A stretch of 29,021 bases of DNA, taken from NCBI GenBank assembly GCA_049366815.1, contig JBMNCO010000053.1, positions 1 to 29,021 on the forward strand, written 5' to 3'. Below the pieces are notes generated by a model. It saw only the letters and a program-made list of their open reading frames with translations, made no database searches and was not told the DNA's origin. Numbering within the stretch: the first letter of the stretch is position 1; each line of letters starts with the position of its first letter. This DNA is from CAYNYM01 sp049366815. Its GTDB lineage: Bacteria; Desulfobacterota; DSM-4660; Desulfatiglandales; HGW-15. Shown here piece by piece: positions 13,987 through 22,608 of this stretch. The translations under genes were made by a program, and so were the position numbers.

Positions 13987-16746
13987 ATGAAATCGGAAAT
14001 CCAAAGCTTGAGGGAAAATGAATTGAAATACCGTCCCCTCTTTGAAGAGTCCGGGGAAGCCGTTTATCTGATGGACAAAAACGGCATGCTCCTTGATGTG
14101 AACCAGGCCATGGAGGATCTTTTTGGTTATTCCAGGGAAGAATTAATAGGCATGAATGTCAGGAGTCTCTATGTCGTGTCATCCGACAGGGACATGATTC
14201 AGGCCGAATTGGATGCCAGAGGATTTGTCAAGGCTTACGAAGAAAGGCTGCTCAAAAAAGACGGGAGGGCGGTGACCTGCCTGGTCTCTTCGACCCTGTG
14301 GGAGAGAGCGGGGGGAAAAACACCTGTTTATCACGCTGTCGTACAGGATATCACTGAACGGAGACGGACCGAAGCCCGGTTGAGAACACAGAGTATCGCC
14401 ATGGCCTCGTCCGTCAACGGCATTGCCATCGCCGATCTCGACGGTAATCTGACTTACGTAAACCCATCCTGTCTGAACCTCTGGGGATATGAAGCCGAAG
14501 GGGAGGTCCTGGGAAAGTCTGTCTCTTCATTCCTGAGAAACGGCCGAGACAGCACTGCGGACATCAAGGAAGTCCTGGACAGTGAGGGAAGTTGGGTCGG
14601 TGAGTTGAGGGCCGAGAGAAAAGGCGGTCGACCATTCGATGTCCAGGCCTCTGTCAGCATGGTCCGGGACAAAAGCGGGAACCCACTCTGCACAATGGCC
14701 TCCTTTTTGGACATTACAGAAAAGAAGGCAGCCGAAGAGGCATTGAAGCAGGGCGAAGAAAAGTTTCGATTGCTCTTCGAGAAATCGGCCGATGGCATTC
14801 TCCTTCTGGATGAGGGAGGAATTCTGGACTGCAACCATTCGGCCTTGGCAATCATGGGCTGCGTCCAAAAAAGCCGGTTATTGGGACTGCACACCCGGGA
14901 TCTGTCCCCGCAAAGACAACCGGACGGCCGACTCTCTTCTCAGAAGGCGGCCGAAAACAGGGTAACGGCGATCAAACAGGGCAGTGTGATGTTTGAATGG
15001 GTTTTTCAAAGGCCGGACGGGTCGCAATTCCCCGCGGAAGTCACACTGATATGCATCCCTTTTAACGGCACGCAAATCCTCTATCACGTCTTCAGAGACA
15101 TCTCGAAACCGAAACGAGCGGCGGAGGATCTCGAAAAAACCAAAAAGCAACTGGCCGAGATTATAGATTTCCTGCCTGATGCCACCTGGGCGGTTGACGG
15201 CGAAGGCAGGGTCACAGTCTGGAACAGGGGCGCGGAAGACATGACAGGGATACCCGCCGAAGACATGTTGGGCAAAGGCGATTATGAATATGCCCTGCCC
15301 TTCTATGGGGTCAGAGGCCCGGTGCTGATTGACCTGGTGCGAGACCCCGGTCCTAAACCTGTCGGGAACTATGATTTCATAAAAAGGGAAGGAGATGCCC
15401 TGATCGGAGAGGTGGAGGCATCCTTTCCCGGGAGGACAAAACGGTACCTCTGGTGTAAAGCCAGTGCAGTCTATAACTCCAGTGGAGAGATCATCGGTGC
15501 CATTGAGTCCGTACGGGACATCACGGATCAAAAGGCCATGGATCAGGAGAGAAAGCAATTGGAATCCCAACTCATTCAGACTCAGAAGATGGAGGCCATG
15601 GGGATTCTTGCAAGTGGCATTGCGCACGATTTCAACAATATACTCACCAGCCTCCTGGGCTTTGCTGAATTGAGCCTCTACGATATTCCTGAAGAAGGGG
15701 ATGCCCGCTACAGCATCAACCAGATCCTGAAGGCAGGGAAGAGGGCAAAAGATCTTGTCAAACAGATCCTCGTTTTCAGCAGGCAGACCATGAGGGAAAA
15801 ACAGCCTGTGAGAATAAACATCCTTGTCAAGGAAAGCCTCCAATTGCTGCGGGCCTCGCTGCCCCGAACCATCGAAATTAGGCAGAAAATCGCCGCCAAA
15901 GACGATCTGGTTCTGGCCGACCCATCTCAAATCCATCAGTTGATGATGAACCTCTGCACCAATGCACATCATGCGATGCGGGGAAAAGGAGGTGTATTGG
16001 GAGTCACACTGCATCGTGTGAACCTGAACGAGAAGGAGGCCGCGACACATCAGGATCTCAAACCAGGATCCTATTTAAAACTCACGGTCAGCGACACGGG
16101 ACACGGCATGGATAATCAGACGATAAAAAGGGTTTTTGAACCCTATTTTACGACCAAACCAAAAGAGGTCGGTACAGGGCTCGGCCTGTCTGTGGTTGAC
16201 GGGATCGTCCGGGAACATGGGGGCGCGATCCTGGTCCAAAGTAAGAAGGGAAAGGGATCCACCTTCACAGTATTTTTGCCCCAATTTGAAATGGATCAGG
16301 AGGGGGAATTTGAAATACTGCAACCGATCCCGAGAGGCACGGAAAGGATTTTGCTCGTAGATGACGAGAAGGCCATTGCGGATCTCGGGACCCGCCTCAT
16401 CGGTCACCTGGGCTATCGGGTTACGGCCATGACAAACAGTATTGAGGCGATCGAAGGCCTTCTCGCCAACCCGCACCATTATGACCTGGTGATCACAGAC
16501 ATGACCATGCCGGGTATGACCGGAGACGAACTGGCCGGAAAGATCCTGAAGATCCGGCCTGACATGCCTGTTATTATCTGTACCGGATTCAGTGAATTGA
16601 TCTCTGAAGAGAGGGCTGAACAAATGGGAATCCGTGCCTTTGTGAAGAAACCTTTTTCCATGCGGGAACTGGGGGAAGTCATCCGGATGGCCTTGGATGA
16701 ACACACTCAAATCGCACGGCAGCAGAGAGTGAGGACAAATGGCTGA
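13987..16746 (+). CDS. Cytoplasmic four-PAS hybrid sensor histidine kinase with receiver domain
   Basis: This 919-residue protein has four PAS domains in tandem (about residues 14-130, 135-255, 262-380 and 385-520), each ending in a PAC-like 'DITE/DISK' segment. A HisKA domain carries phospho-acceptor His547 in 'GIAHDFNNILTSLLGF'. An HATPase domain follows ('NLCTNAHHAM', 'SDTGHGMD', 'GTGLGLSVVDGIVREHGG'), then a C-terminal receiver with phospho-acceptor Asp838 ('LVITDMTMPGMTG') and Lys in 'FVKKPFS'. No transmembrane segment is present, so it senses a cytoplasmic signal. Its ligand or cofactor is not evident. There is no strong ribosome site; an in-frame TGA at 13969 fixes this ATG as the first usable start. 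It overlaps the sigma-54 activator gene by 8 nt, indicating a cognate pair. Confidence 0.93.
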   Translation: MKSEIQSLRENELKYRPLFEESGEAVYLMDKNGMLLDVNQAMEDLFGYSREELIGMNVRSLYVVSSDRDMIQAELDARGFVKAYEERLLKKDGRAVTCLVSSTLWERAGGKTPVYHAVVQDITERRRTEARLRTQSIAMASSVNGIAIADLDGNLTYVNPSCLNLWGYEAEGEVLGKSVSSFLRNGRDSTADIKEVLDSEGSWVGELRAERKGGRPFDVQASVSMVRDKSGNPLCTMASFLDITEKKAAEEALKQGEEKFRLLFEKSADGILLLDEGGILDCNHSALAIMGCVQKSRLLGLHTRDLSPQRQPDGRLSSQKAAENRVTAIKQGSVMFEWVFQRPDGSQFPAEVTLICIPFNGTQILYHVFRDISKPKRAAEDLEKTKKQLAEIIDFLPDATWAVDGEGRVTVWNRGAEDMTGIPAEDMLGKGDYEYALPFYGVRGPVLIDLVRDPGPKPVGNYDFIKREGDALIGEVEASFPGRTKRYLWCKASAVYNSSGEIIGAIESVRDITDQKAMDQERKQLESQLIQTQKMEAMGILASGIAHDFNNILTSLLGFAELSLYDIPEEGDARYSINQILKAGKRAKDLVKQILVFSRQTMREKQPVRINILVKESLQLLRASLPRTIEIRQKIAAKDDLVLADPSQIHQLMMNLCTNAHHAMRGKGGVLGVTLHRVNLNEKEAATHQDLKPGSYLKLTVSDTGHGMDNQTIKRVFEPYFTTKPKEVGTGLGLSVVDGIVREHGGAILVQSKKGKGSTFTVFLPQFEMDQEGEFEILQPIPRGTERILLVDDEKAIADLGTRLIGHLGYRVTAMTNSIEAIEGLLANPHHYDLVITDMTMPGMTGDELAGKILKIRPDMPVIICTGFSELISEERAEQMGIRAFVKKPFSMRELGEVIRMALDEHTQIARQQRVRTNG

Positions 16747-18142
16747 AATTCTGATCATTGATGACGACGAGATGCTGTGTGACACATTGTCACGGCATTT
16801 GAAGCGGATAGGCTACAATGTGGACTTCTCCCTCACTCTGGAGGATGGTCTTAAAAGAGCCGCATCCAGAGCCCACGATGTGGTATTGCTCGACGTCAAT
16901 CTTCCTGACGGCAACGGCCTGGATGCCCTCCCGAGAATCCGGGAAACCCCATCGTGCCCGGAAGTCATTATCTTTACCGGCGAAGGCGAACCGGATGGAG
17001 CCGAAACAGCAATACGAAGCGGGGCCTGGGACTATATCGAGAAACCGCCTTCATTAAAAGCGATGATGTTGCCGTTGGCCCGGGCACTCCAATACCGCGA
17101 GGAGAAAAAGAAAAAGTCGCGGACCGCACTGAAGCGGGATAACATCGTGGGGACGAGTCTCCCGTTGAAAAAGTGTCTTGACCTTCTCGCGGAGGCCGCT
17201 AACAGCGAAGTAAATATCCTGGTCACAGGGGAAACGGGGACGGGCAAAGAGCTTTTCGCACGTGCAGTCCATGAAAACAGCAGTAGGGCGAATCAACGAT
17301 TTGTGGTTGTTGACTGTGCCGCCCTACCGGAGAATCTCGTTGAAAGCATGCTTTTCGGCCATGAGAAGGGGGCCTTCACAGGAGCGGAAAAGCCCTCTTC
17401 AGGGCTGGTCCGACAGGCGGACAGGGGGACCCTCTTCCTGGATGAAGTGGGAGAATTGCCCCTCTCCATCCAAAAATCCTTCCTCCGGGTTCTTCAGGAA
17501 CGACGCATCAGACCCCTTGGGGGTCATCAAGAAATCGAATCGGACTTCCGACTGGTGGCTGCGACGAATCGCGATCTGGATGAAATGGCCGAATCCGGCC
17601 GCTTTCGTAAAGATCTTCTCTTTCGTCTCAAATCCCTTGTCATTGAACTCCCTCCCTTGCGGGTGCGGCCCGAAGACATTCGGGAAATCGCCATTTATCA
17701 TGTGTCCAGACTCTCGGCGCGCTACAGTATAGGAGTAAAGGCCTTTTCTCCGGAATTCATCGACGCGCTCTGCCGTTATGACTGGCCGGGCAATGTCAGG
17801 GAACTCTTCAACACCCTGGAACGGAGCCTTGTGGCCGCCATGGAAGCGCCCGTTCTTTTTCCAAAGCACCTCCCTACCAATATCCGCATCAAACTGGCAA
17901 GGGCCTCGGTGACCAAGAAAAGTCCGGTCAAGACCTCAAGAGGCGAAACGATCTTTAAATCAGCGAATTTTCCAAGTCTCAGGGATTATCAGACGGATCT
18001 CAAGAGACAGTATTTTCACGAACTCATGATCCACACGGTGGGCGACTTGCAGGAGGCCTGCCGGATAGCCGGCGTTTCAAGATCAAGCCTCTATGACCAT
18101 TTGAAGAAGTACGATATCCCCCAGCCTCAGCGAAACGGCTAG
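16739..18142 (+). CDS. NtrC-family sigma-54-dependent response regulator
   Basis: This 467-residue protein has a receiver domain (phospho-acceptor Asp52 in 'DVVLLDVNLPDGNG'), then an AAA+ domain. The latter shows Walker A 'GETGTGKE', the sigma-54-contacting loop 'EKGAFTGAEK' (canonical GAFTGA), Walker B 'GTLFLDEVGELP' and arginine-finger region 'GRFRKDLLFRL'. A Fis-type helix-turn-helix lies at the C-terminus ('DLQEACRIAGVSRSSLYDHL'). It overlaps the kinase gene and is the obvious phosphotransfer partner. Sigma-54-like promoters before its own operon and before the chemotaxis cluster just downstream make those its likely targets. Confidence 0.93.
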   Translation: MAEILIIDDDEMLCDTLSRHLKRIGYNVDFSLTLEDGLKRAASRAHDVVLLDVNLPDGNGLDALPRIRETPSCPEVIIFTGEGEPDGAETAIRSGAWDYIEKPPSLKAMMLPLARALQYREEKKKKSRTALKRDNIVGTSLPLKKCLDLLAEAANSEVNILVTGETGTGKELFARAVHENSSRANQRFVVVDCAALPENLVESMLFGHEKGAFTGAEKPSSGLVRQADRGTLFLDEVGELPLSIQKSFLRVLQERRIRPLGGHQEIESDFRLVAATNRDLDEMAESGRFRKDLLFRLKSLVIELPPLRVRPEDIREIAIYHVSRLSARYSIGVKAFSPEFIDALCRYDWPGNVRELFNTLERSLVAAMEAPVLFPKHLPTNIRIKLARASVTKKSPVKTSRGETIFKSANFPSLRDYQTDLKRQYFHELMIHTVGDLQEACRIAGVSRSSLYDHLKKYDIPQPQRNG

Positions 18143-18237
18143 GGACTCTGTGCTCGAAATCTCCATCAGAAAATGAAACAGAAGACACAATCGAACCGCA
18201 AAATATCAACCTGAAGTTCTTGGACCCTCCCCTTCGT

Positions 18238-18326
18238 GTCCAGATTTCCGGATATTCCATTTTTCTGGACTCCCCGAATACCCCTATTTCCCCTCAATTC
18301 TTCTTTTCCAGTCCAGATTTCCGGAT
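18238..18326. promoter_or_regulatory. Candidate upstream activator sites (16-bp direct repeat)
   Basis: GTCCAGATTTCCGGAT occurs exactly at 18238-18253 and again at 18311-18326. A partial inverted copy, TCTGGAC, lies at 18264-18270. The two perfect copies are about 190 and 115 nt upstream of the sigma-54-like promoter's -24 element, within the usual range for enhancer-binding proteins. Neither copy lies in a supported gene. Confidence 0.5.
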
Positions 18327-18424
18327 TTGGCCCTTCCCTTCCTCCAGGCCCTTCCTTTTTCCCTATCTTTTGTTTCAAAACATAACGCGCTGAAATTCCA
18401 GTTTTTTTTAGCTGAAATACGCAC

Positions 18425-18440
18425 TGGTACGATTTTTGAT
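18425..18440 (+). promoter_or_regulatory. Sigma-54-like promoter of the chemotaxis cluster
   Basis: TGGTACGATTTTTGAT has the sigma-54 layout, with GG and GA 10 nt apart. It differs from consensus at one -24 base and at the -12 C (A instead). Transcription would start near 18451, about 44 nt before the first gene at 18495. Confidence 0.6.
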
Positions 18441-18494
18441 TATACCCACAGGACAATGGACACTTTCAATCACCACCCGAAGGAAGGGCCGGTT

Positions 18495-18887
18495 ATGAAT
18501 GTCATTTTCTATAACCCTCTCAGGGAAGAGCAGACAGAGGTCAATCGGGAACTAATCGAACACACGGCCCTCGCGGTTCATACGGAGGTCTTTGCAGACA
18601 TGAAACATCTTACGGAAAGGCTCCGCCGCCCTTCCGGTTTGTTGACCATTGCCGTCCTGTACGCCCCCCGAACCAAAGACCTTGAGGCATTGCTTACGAT
18701 CAAGGAGCTCATTCAGGAGGTGTATGGCGTTCTCATCCTCCCCGACAGGAAAGAGAACACCATTTCCAAAGGCCATCTCCTGAGACCCAGATTCCTGACC
18801 TATATGGACGCCGATCAAGGGGATGTTGGTCTTGTACTGACCAAAATGATTGAAACTTACAGTAAAAGGGCTGGAATGGTGCAATGA
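18495..18887 (+). CDS. Small receiver-like protein without phospho-acceptor, unknown function
   Basis: This 130-residue protein is not assigned to a named family by me. Its pattern is alternating hydrophobic strands and helices: 'MNVIFYNPL', 'TALAVHTEVFADM', 'LLTIAVLYAP', 'YGVLILPDRKENTIS', 'RFLTYMDAD', then an amphipathic helix to the end. This resembles the five strands of a response-regulator receiver, but there is no Asp at the end of strand three (Leu-Tyr-Ala-Pro there). AAGGAAGGG precedes the ATG at good spacing; an in-frame ATG at 18456 would leave almost no leader from the predicted +1. It is the first gene after the sigma-54-like promoter and lies 129 nt before CheW, so a role with the chemosensory proteins is likely. 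Confidence 0.75.
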   Translation: MNVIFYNPLREEQTEVNRELIEHTALAVHTEVFADMKHLTERLRRPSGLLTIAVLYAPRTKDLEALLTIKELIQEVYGVLILPDRKENTISKGHLLRPRFLTYMDADQGDVGLVLTKMIETYSKRAGMVQ

Positions 18888-19016
18888 TCTCTCCCATGAC
18901 CATCGCAGGGGTGGAAACCAGGGCAAGCCCCGAGGGAGACAGGGAGGGAATCCCAAGCCCGCAGCCGTTCCTTAAAAAGATATACCCATTAAAAACAACA
19001 AGAAAAAGGAGATGGA

Positions 19017-19529
19017 ATGCCTGGATTAGCGGAGAAAATCGATCAGAGCCTCAGTGACGTACCCAACAGAGAGGGCAAATACCTGACCTTCACGCTGGAT
19101 AAGGAGGAGTACGGCATAGGCATCCTGAAGATCAAAGAGATCATGGGCATGATGCCCATTACATCGGTTCCCAGGACCCCTGACTTTGTCAAAGGGGTGA
19201 TCAACCTCAGAGGCAAGGTGATTCCGGTCGTGAATCTGCGTTCGAGATTCGATATGGAGGAGATCACCGACACAGAGCGCACCTGCATCATTGTGGTTGA
19301 AATCGAGGGATCCTCAGCGAAATTGCTCATGGGTGTCGTTGTGGATTCCGTCTCGGAGGTTCTGTACATCAAAGGTGACGAGATTGAGGATCCCCCCGCC
19401 TTCGGAGCCGGCACGGAGACTGATTATATACTGGGCATGGCCAAGATGGAGGGCGGGGTCAAGATCCTTCTGGACATCGACAGGGTTTTGAGCAGGGAGG
19501 AGATCGCGGCGTTACATAACCCCCAGTAA
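19017..19529 (+). CDS. cheW: CheW chemotaxis adaptor protein
   Basis: This 170-residue protein covers one full CheW/SH3-like domain: 'YLTFTLDKEEYGIGILKIKEIM', shown here only as a landmark split around 'EEYGIGILKIKEI'. It also has 'SVPRTPDFVKGVINLRGKVI', where the Asn-Leu-Arg-Gly-Lys segment contacts receptors and CheA, then 'VVNLRSRF' and 'GVVVDSVSEVL'. CheW links chemoreceptor tips to the kinase CheA. AAGGAG lies five nucleotides before the ATG. A chemoreceptor gene follows after 113 nt; CheA is not in the window. Confidence 0.93.
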   Translation: MPGLAEKIDQSLSDVPNREGKYLTFTLDKEEYGIGILKIKEIMGMMPITSVPRTPDFVKGVINLRGKVIPVVNLRSRFDMEEITDTERTCIIVVEIEGSSAKLLMGVVVDSVSEVLYIKGDEIEDPPAFGAGTETDYILGMAKMEGGVKILLDIDRVLSREEIAALHNPQ

Positions 19530-19642
19530 GACCCGTTCGGAATCAGACCGGTTCCAGTGACACAAGATCGATCATTTCAAAAAAAACATTTCAGATATAC
19601 GGCCGGAGAGGCCCGGTCAATATTGTAAGGAGGAATTATACG

Positions 19643-21595
19643 ATGAAAAAAGGTTCACTCAGTTTCAAACTTGTTTCAGGAGGCATCCTGGCCGTACTGA
19701 TTCCATTGCTCGTCATCGGGATCTTCTCCGTAAGCAAGGCATCAAAGGCCCTGGAAACCATTTCAAAAGAACAAGCCACAAATATCGCCAAAGACATGTC
19801 CAACCTCACACAGATGACCCTTATGGAAGAGTTGAAGGCCGCAAAGCAACTTTCATCAGGGAATGCAGTGATAGAGGCCGCGGCGAAGGTCGCAGGAGAG
19901 GGTGTCGAAAACGCCTCCTTTGAGATCGACGTCCTCGGTAACGAGCTCAGCCGGATCATGGCACAAGTCGGAACTCAATATGAATCCGTGTTCGTGTGCG
20001 ATATCAACGGTATCGTATTTGCCGACGGCCTCGGTGGAAAGACCAAGGGAGTCAACATATCGGAACGGGACTATTTCATGGCGGCAAAAGCGGGTAAGGC
20101 CAGTATCGGAAGCGTGACAAGATCAAAGGTGTCCGGTCTTCCCATGTTCTCGGCCTGCGCCCCGGTCTTCTCTGCGGCAGGAAAATTTGTAGGCGCAGCC
20201 GCATTCATTGTCAAATTGGAGTTTCTCTCAGAGATCATCACCACTGTAAAAGTCGGTGAGACCGGCTATCCCTTCATGATCGATGGAAAAGGACTTATCA
20301 TCGCCCATCCCAACGAAAACCATGTCCTGACAACCAACCTGGCACAAGAAAGGGGAATGGAAACCATTATAGGCCAGATGACGGCCCAGCAAAGAGGCGT
20401 TGAAAACTATGTGTTTGAAGGAATAGAAAAGATAGCGGCCTATGCCCCGGTGGAGCTGACAGGTTGGAGCATCGGCGTCACCCAGCCTACTCAGGAATTC
20501 TTGGGAGCGGCCCATGCCATCAGAAATCTGATCCTCCTTGTGGGCGGCATTTTTCTGGCCCTCACCATTCTTGCCGTCCTCTATATTGCAAGGGGTATCA
20601 CCAAACCGATTCAGCGCATCATCGACGGATTAAACGATGGTGCGGGCCAGGTCGCCTCTGCCTCCGGCCAGATCGCCTCCTCAAGCCAGTCCCTGGCCGA
20701 AGGGGCGTCAGAACAGGCCGCATCCATCGAGGAAACCTCATCCTCACTTGAGGAAATGGCCTCCATGACTAAACAGAATGCCGCAAATGCCAATGAGGCA
20801 AGGGCGCAGATGGAGGCCGCCGCCAGACTGGTGGAAAAGGTTGACAGCCATATGAAGGACATGGCCGAGGCCATCGAGGAGATCACCAGGACGAGCGACG
20901 AAACGGGAAAGATCATCAAGACCATTGATGAGATCGCCTTTCAGACGAACCTCCTGGCCCTGAATGCAGCGGTCGAGGCGGCCAGGGCGGGCGAGGCGGG
21001 GGCCGGGTTCGCCGTCGTGGCCGACGAGGTGCGAAATCTTGCCATGCGCTCAGCCGAGGCCGCCAAGAACACGGCCAACCTCATCGAGAACACCATCAAG
21101 GCGGTCAGAAACGGGAATGAATTGACCAGCTCCACCCAGGAGGCATTTCGGGAGAATGTGGAGATCTCTGTAAAGATCGGTGAGTTGGTGGATGAAATAG
21201 CCGCGGCCTCCGATGAACAGGCCAAGGGAGTGGAGCAGGTCAACATAGCGGTGGCTGAGATGGACAAGGTGGTCCAGCAGAATGCCGCCAATGCCGAGGA
21301 ATCCGCCAGTGCATCAGAAGAAATGAACGCCCAGGCAGAGCAAATGAAGGGCATGGTAAAGGATCTCTTCGCCCTTATCCAGGGAGGAGGCGGTGCAACA
21401 AAAGTGAAAAACGGACAGTACCGACCGGGCGTCGAAACTGCAGCGTACGATAAGGGTTCGGCTGCTGTTACTCAAAAAAGGCCTTCCGTGCCCCGGAAGA
21501 CGGCTTCGGAAAAGGCACTGGTGCCGAACAAAAGAGGAGAAGTCAAACCCGAGCAGGTCATACCCATGAATGACAGCGATTTTATGGACTTCTAA
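19643..21595 (+). CDS. Methyl-accepting chemotaxis protein with dCache sensor
   Basis: This 650-residue receptor has a first transmembrane helix at about 10-30, a periplasmic double-Cache-like sensor (about 33-285; 'GIVFADGLGGKTKGVNISERDYF', landmark 'ISERDYF', and 'LIIAHPNENHV') and a second helix at about 290-315. The HAMP region is very short ('ITKPIQRIIDGLNDGA'). A long coiled coil follows with the signalling tip 'IDEIAFQTNLLALNAAVEAA' and 'GFAVVADEVRNLAMRSAEAA'. Methylation-type Glu/Gln-rich helices flank the tip. After a flexible linker of about 50 residues the protein ends in DFMDF, fitting the x-[aromatic]-x-x-[aromatic] CheR/CheB docking pentapeptide. AAGGAGG lies nine nucleotides before the ATG. 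The ligand cannot be read from sequence. Confidence 0.93.
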   Translation: MKKGSLSFKLVSGGILAVLIPLLVIGIFSVSKASKALETISKEQATNIAKDMSNLTQMTLMEELKAAKQLSSGNAVIEAAAKVAGEGVENASFEIDVLGNELSRIMAQVGTQYESVFVCDINGIVFADGLGGKTKGVNISERDYFMAAKAGKASIGSVTRSKVSGLPMFSACAPVFSAAGKFVGAAAFIVKLEFLSEIITTVKVGETGYPFMIDGKGLIIAHPNENHVLTTNLAQERGMETIIGQMTAQQRGVENYVFEGIEKIAAYAPVELTGWSIGVTQPTQEFLGAAHAIRNLILLVGGIFLALTILAVLYIARGITKPIQRIIDGLNDGAGQVASASGQIASSSQSLAEGASEQAASIEETSSSLEEMASMTKQNAANANEARAQMEAAARLVEKVDSHMKDMAEAIEEITRTSDETGKIIKTIDEIAFQTNLLALNAAVEAARAGEAGAGFAVVADEVRNLAMRSAEAAKNTANLIENTIKAVRNGNELTSSTQEAFRENVEISVKIGELVDEIAAASDEQAKGVEQVNIAVAEMDKVVQQNAANAEESASASEEMNAQAEQMKGMVKDLFALIQGGGGATKVKNGQYRPGVETAAYDKGSAAVTQKRPSVPRKTASEKALVPNKRGEVKPEQVIPMNDSDFMDF

Positions 21596-22000
21596 CGCCG
21601 TCAGCCCCCGGGAATCTCAGCGAAAATCCCGTCTCTCGTCCGGCTATATTCCATCTCGACGAGATGCCTTCAGGGATCCGGGGGCGACATTCTGATCATC
21701 GGGAAGGGCACCATACTTGCAGAATCTTATCATTAACTCTTTTCTCCCAAGCCCCTCTGTTTATCCCCCTCGTGAGCAGAGGGGCCTGTTATTGCAGGGC
21801 ATTCACCGGCTGCGGCTCCTTCCTTTCCGTTGTATAGTTCAGCTTGCTTGTGTGTAAGCTTTTGACACTAATTGCAGATCTCTTCCCTATTTTAGTGGCA
21901 GGCAATTACTCACCCTGTTTTTTGGGCTCTTCGACATCTACATAAGAATTTGAAATCATTGAGGCCGAAAACGTTTTCCCACCCTGCATGAATTATAAGG
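21596..22000. other. 405-nt intergenic region with nested inverted repeats
   Basis: No gene is supported here. GCCCCCGG (21604-21611) pairs with CCGGGGGC (21678-21685), enclosing a small hairpin CATCTC-GAC-GAGATG (21652-21666). Further on, GCCCCTCTG (21751-21759) pairs perfectly with CAGAGGGGC (21777-21785). The rest is AT-rich and shows nothing I recognise. Confidence 0.5.
21751..21785 (+). terminator. Possible terminator hairpin after the chemoreceptor gene
   Basis: A perfect 9-bp GC-rich stem with a 17-nt loop, about 155 nt past the chemoreceptor stop. Only CTGTTATT follows, so the U-run is poor. It could serve either this transcript or the minus-strand BON gene. Confidence 0.35.
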
Positions 22001-22327
22001 TTATTTTCCCTTTGGTTTGATTTCGAGAACATTATTTACTTTATTAACGCCGGTAACGGATAACGCCACCTTTGACGCATGCTCCTTTTCATCGGCCGTA
22101 TCAACCGCCCCAGTGAGCGTGACCACTCCCTGGAATGTTTTGACCGATATGGCAAAACCGCTCAATTGACCATCTTCAAAGAGCTTGGATTTTACTTTGG
22201 TCGTAATGACGGAGTCATCCACGACCTCTCCTGCGGACCGGCCGGCAGGTGTATGACATGCCAGGAGCCCGAACAACACAACCGAGCCTACCAGCAAAAT
22301 AAAGATTCTTTTCATCATCGTATCCAT
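22001..22327 (-). CDS. BON-domain lipoprotein
   Basis: This 108-residue protein starts MDTMMKRIFILLVGSVVLF and has a lipobox 'GLLAC' about 24 residues in, so it should be exported and lipidated. The mature part is one BON domain (OsmY-type): 'VDDSVITTKVKSKLFEDG', 'GFAISVKTFQGVVTLTGAVD' (landmark) and 'ALSVTGVNKVNNVLEI'. BON domains bind phospholipid or link envelope components and are often stress-induced. AAGGAGAGGGGGA precedes the ATG at 22327; another ATG at 22318 is possible. An upstream ATG at 22369 lacks a ribosome site and would hide the signal peptide. Confidence 0.9.
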   Translation of the reverse strand: MDTMMKRIFILLVGSVVLFGLLACHTPAGRSAGEVVDDSVITTKVKSKLFEDGQLSGFAISVKTFQGVVTLTGAVDTADEKEHASKVALSVTGVNKVNNVLEIKPKGK

Positions 22328-22608
22328 TCCCCCTCTCCTTTTCCTGAAATAGCACAGATTTGTTAACACGTCTTGAATTGTCTTCCCATCTCTCTGAGAT
22401 TTTCAGTTTCCATCCTGAATAAAAGCACTTCACTTGGTCCGACCCGAGGGGTAAAGTTGCCGCATCAAACCCTTCCTGTTCACCGGCAGGAGTGAGAACG
22501 GTTCAGTTCCACCCTCATAGAAAGCAGCGATAGGTTGACCCTCGATTGTTGATTGCCGTGGGAAAAATGTGATTTATTGGAACATAATTTTAAAGAAATC
22601 ACAACTAG

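Noticed and set aside
13911..14021. TTG-started mini-frame reading 'MARILIVSSVDPP', like the start of a receiver domain
   Set aside because: It overlaps the sigma-54-like promoter and the kinase start and ends after 36 codons; the resemblance is probably chance.
14878..16050. 390-codon open frame antisense to the hybrid kinase
   Set aside because: It lies opposite an unambiguous histidine kinase with intact motifs, its translation is rich in Cys/His/Pro without domain pattern, and it has no ribosome site.
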